Shown here: positions 5,197 through 6,487 of the stretch, in pieces
Position numbering within the stretch: the first letter of the stretch is position 1
Layout: each line of letters begins with the position of its first letter
Origin: Candidatus Troglogloeales bacterium
GTDB lineage: Bacteria > Nitrospirota > Nitrospiria > SBBL01 > SBBT01
Direction: 5' to 3'
Length of the DNA stretch: 6,487 nucleotides
NCBI GenBank assembly: GCA_005239595.1
Contig: SBBT01000220.1
Span: forward strand, 1-6,487
The notes under the pieces: generated by a model
Seen by the model: the letters and a program-made list of their open reading frames with translations, nothing else
Told to the model about the DNA's origin: nothing
Databases searched by the model: none
Translations under genes and position numbers: made by a program

Positions 5197-6487
5197 ATGG
5201 CCAAGGTTAGAGGCATTGACGGGCATCGGATACTGGCATTAACCGAGGGTTGGGAGATGACGGCCACGCCCGCAGGGGCCTGCACGGATCCGAAAACCCT
5301 TGAGACAGTCCAACTGGACTGGATCCCCGCGACGGTCCCTGGAACCGCGGCATCGGCCTATCGGGAGGCAGGGCGAGAGGCCCGCCCTCTCGACACAGAA
5401 GATATTTGGTATCGGGTTCGATTTCCCATATCGAAGTCTCCCTTCTCCCGTCGCCTGCAACTTGAAGGTCTGGCGACGATCGCCGATGTCTGGCTCAATG
5501 GCATGCCGATTCTCCATTCCCAGAATATGTTTGTCTCTCACTGTTGCGATGTAAGCACCCTGTTGCAGCCGGAAAACGATCTTTATATCCGCTTCGGGGC
5601 ACTTTCCCCCGCGCTGGAGGAGAAACGGCCAAGGCCCCGGTGGAAGACACGGCTGGTTTCTCATCAACAGTTGCGCTGGTTTCGGACAACCCTGTTGGGA
5701 CGGATGCCAGGCTGGGCCCCTTTTAACCCTCCCGTCGGACCTTGGCGGCCGATCTTCATTGAGGAGTGTGTCCATCTGTTGGTCAGCCGGGCTGATATCA
5801 AAGTGACGGTTGAAGGCCGCGATGGCAACGTTGCGGCAAACCTTCATCTTCGTCCTCTCCATGGAGATATAAAAAATCCAACGCTGATGATTGAAGGGGC
5901 GTTGTTTCCGTTAATGGGTCGCCAGGACGGAGATGGTTTTGTTCTAACAGGGGAGGTACGGATTCCCTCCGTTGCCCTCTGGTGGCCTCATACGCACGGT
6001 TCTCCATCGCGCTATCGCATTATGGTGAAGATGGAAGTGGATGATACCCCTGTTACGATTGATTTTGGCTGGATCGGTTTTAAGACCGTTTCCTGGGATC
6101 CGAACGGTGGTTTTAGAATAAACCATCAGCCTGTTTTCTGCCGCGGCGCCTGCTGGATGCCGGTGGACGCCGTCTCCCTGGGGGCGGATGCAGCCGCCTA
6201 TCGTTTGGCCCTCGAAGCGGCGCGCGACGCAGGAATGAATATGCTTCGCATCAGCGGAACGACGGTTTATGAGGCCGATATTTTCTACGACCTTTGTGGC
6301 GAGATAGGTCTTCTCGTCTGGCACGATTTTATGTTTGCCAATATGAACTATCCCGTCTTAGATACCCCATTTATGACGACTGTCGAGGAGGAAATCAGGG
6401 GGACGCTGGACCGCCTGCAGACCCAGCCTTCTATTGCCCTCTTTTGCGGCGGAAGCGAAATCGAGCAGCAGGCGGCGATGCTCGGCC
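5197..6487 (+). CDS. Glycoside hydrolase family 2 (beta-mannosidase-like), 3' end outside window
   Basis: The frame is open from ATG 5197 to the window edge: 430 residues, perhaps half of a typical GH2 beta-mannosidase. The N-terminal jelly-roll domain shows DIWYRVRFP (69-77), LEGLATIADVWLNG (89-102) with NMF (110-112), and GPWRPIFIE (181-189). An Ig-like domain follows (about 195-300). The catalytic barrel begins with FCRGACWMPVDAV (314-326), DAGMNMLRISG (344-354) and GLLVWHDFMFANMNYP (371-386). The expected acid/base loop reads ALFCGGSEIEQQ (414-425), making Glu421 the candidate acid/base. The usual WCGNNE has become FCGGSE, so the Asn before the Glu is Ser. The nucleophile Glu lies beyond the window. 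There is no signal peptide, so it should act in the cytoplasm, which is odd for a scavenging mannosidase but fits work on a pathway intermediate. A clear ribosome site (GGCAGGA, 5187-5193) precedes the ATG, 10 bp after the DUF1839 stop. Confidence 0.9.
   Translation, partial: MAKVRGIDGHRILALTEGWEMTATPAGACTDPKTLETVQLDWIPATVPGTAASAYREAGREARPLDTEDIWYRVRFPISKSPFSRRLQLEGLATIADVWLNGMPILHSQNMFVSHCCDVSTLLQPENDLYIRFGALSPALEEKRPRPRWKTRLVSHQQLRWFRTTLLGRMPGWAPFNPPVGPWRPIFIEECVHLLVSRADIKVTVEGRDGNVAANLHLRPLHGDIKNPTLMIEGALFPLMGRQDGDGFVLTGEVRIPSVALWWPHTHGSPSRYRIMVKMEVDDTPVTIDFGWIGFKTVSWDPNGGFRINHQPVFCRGACWMPVDAVSLGADAAAYRLALEAARDAGMNMLRISGTTVYEADIFYDLCGEIGLLVWHDFMFANMNYPVLDTPFMTTVEEEIRGTLDRLQTQPSIALFCGGSEIEQQAAMLG

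Noticed and set aside
5239..5862. 207-residue open frame on the minus strand opposite the GH2 gene
   Set aside because: It overlaps the conserved GH2 N-terminal domain. It is Cys/Pro/Arg-rich and looks like an antisense shadow.
1..6487. tRNA, rRNA, CRISPR array, or intact transposase
   Set aside because: I looked for clover-leaf ends, regular spaced repeats and transposase motifs and saw none.

Overview
The window looks like chromosome from a Gram-negative bacterium, most likely a proteobacterium. The evidence is a decayed outer-membrane beta-barrel gene whose protein ends in a C-terminal Phe strand, plus a six-gene carrier-protein operon of a kind I associate with proteobacteria. No phylogenetic marker is present, so the genus cannot be named.

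Layout. Bases 1 to about 1490 hold no intact gene that I can support. This part contains (i) an open stretch at 3-182 with a faint resemblance to the end of an acetyltransferase; (ii) a beta-barrel pseudogene (118-1168) that lacks a start and signal peptide and is broken by a one-base insertion near 709; (iii) a strong 13-bp stem-loop (1245-1278); and (iv) on the minus strand, an isolated 27-residue piece of a CAP/SCP domain (1330-1410). It reads as a scar zone of gene debris. A plausible sigma-70-type promoter (1422-1450) lies at its right edge.

From 1491 to the right end, six same-strand genes are packed with overlaps of 8, 14, 4 and 10 bp and one 10-bp gap. In order they are a GNAT acyltransferase, a small acyl/peptidyl carrier protein, an acyl-CoA-dehydrogenase-fold flavoprotein, a stand-alone class II synthetase-like amino acid:[carrier protein] ligase, a DUF1839 protein, and a glycoside hydrolase family 2 (beta-mannosidase-like) protein cut by the window edge.

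How they may work together. The ligase is related to seryl-tRNA synthetase but lacks the tRNA-binding arm. It should load an amino acid (Gly or Ala in the characterised Bradyrhizobium relatives) onto the phosphopantetheine arm of the adjacent carrier protein. The flavoprotein may then oxidise the tethered aminoacyl group. The DUF1839 protein has a Cys/His layout resembling BtrH-type acyltransferases and could move the group to an acceptor. The GNAT and the GH2 protein could modify the acceptor or final product, which may be a sugar-containing metabolite. The family assignments are well supported by motifs. The reaction order and product are inference, and to my knowledge the product of this type of cluster is not established. 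Unusual active-site features in the flavoprotein (no Glu at the two usual base positions) and in the GH2 protein (Ser before the presumed acid/base Glu) suggest chemistry that differs from the textbook families.
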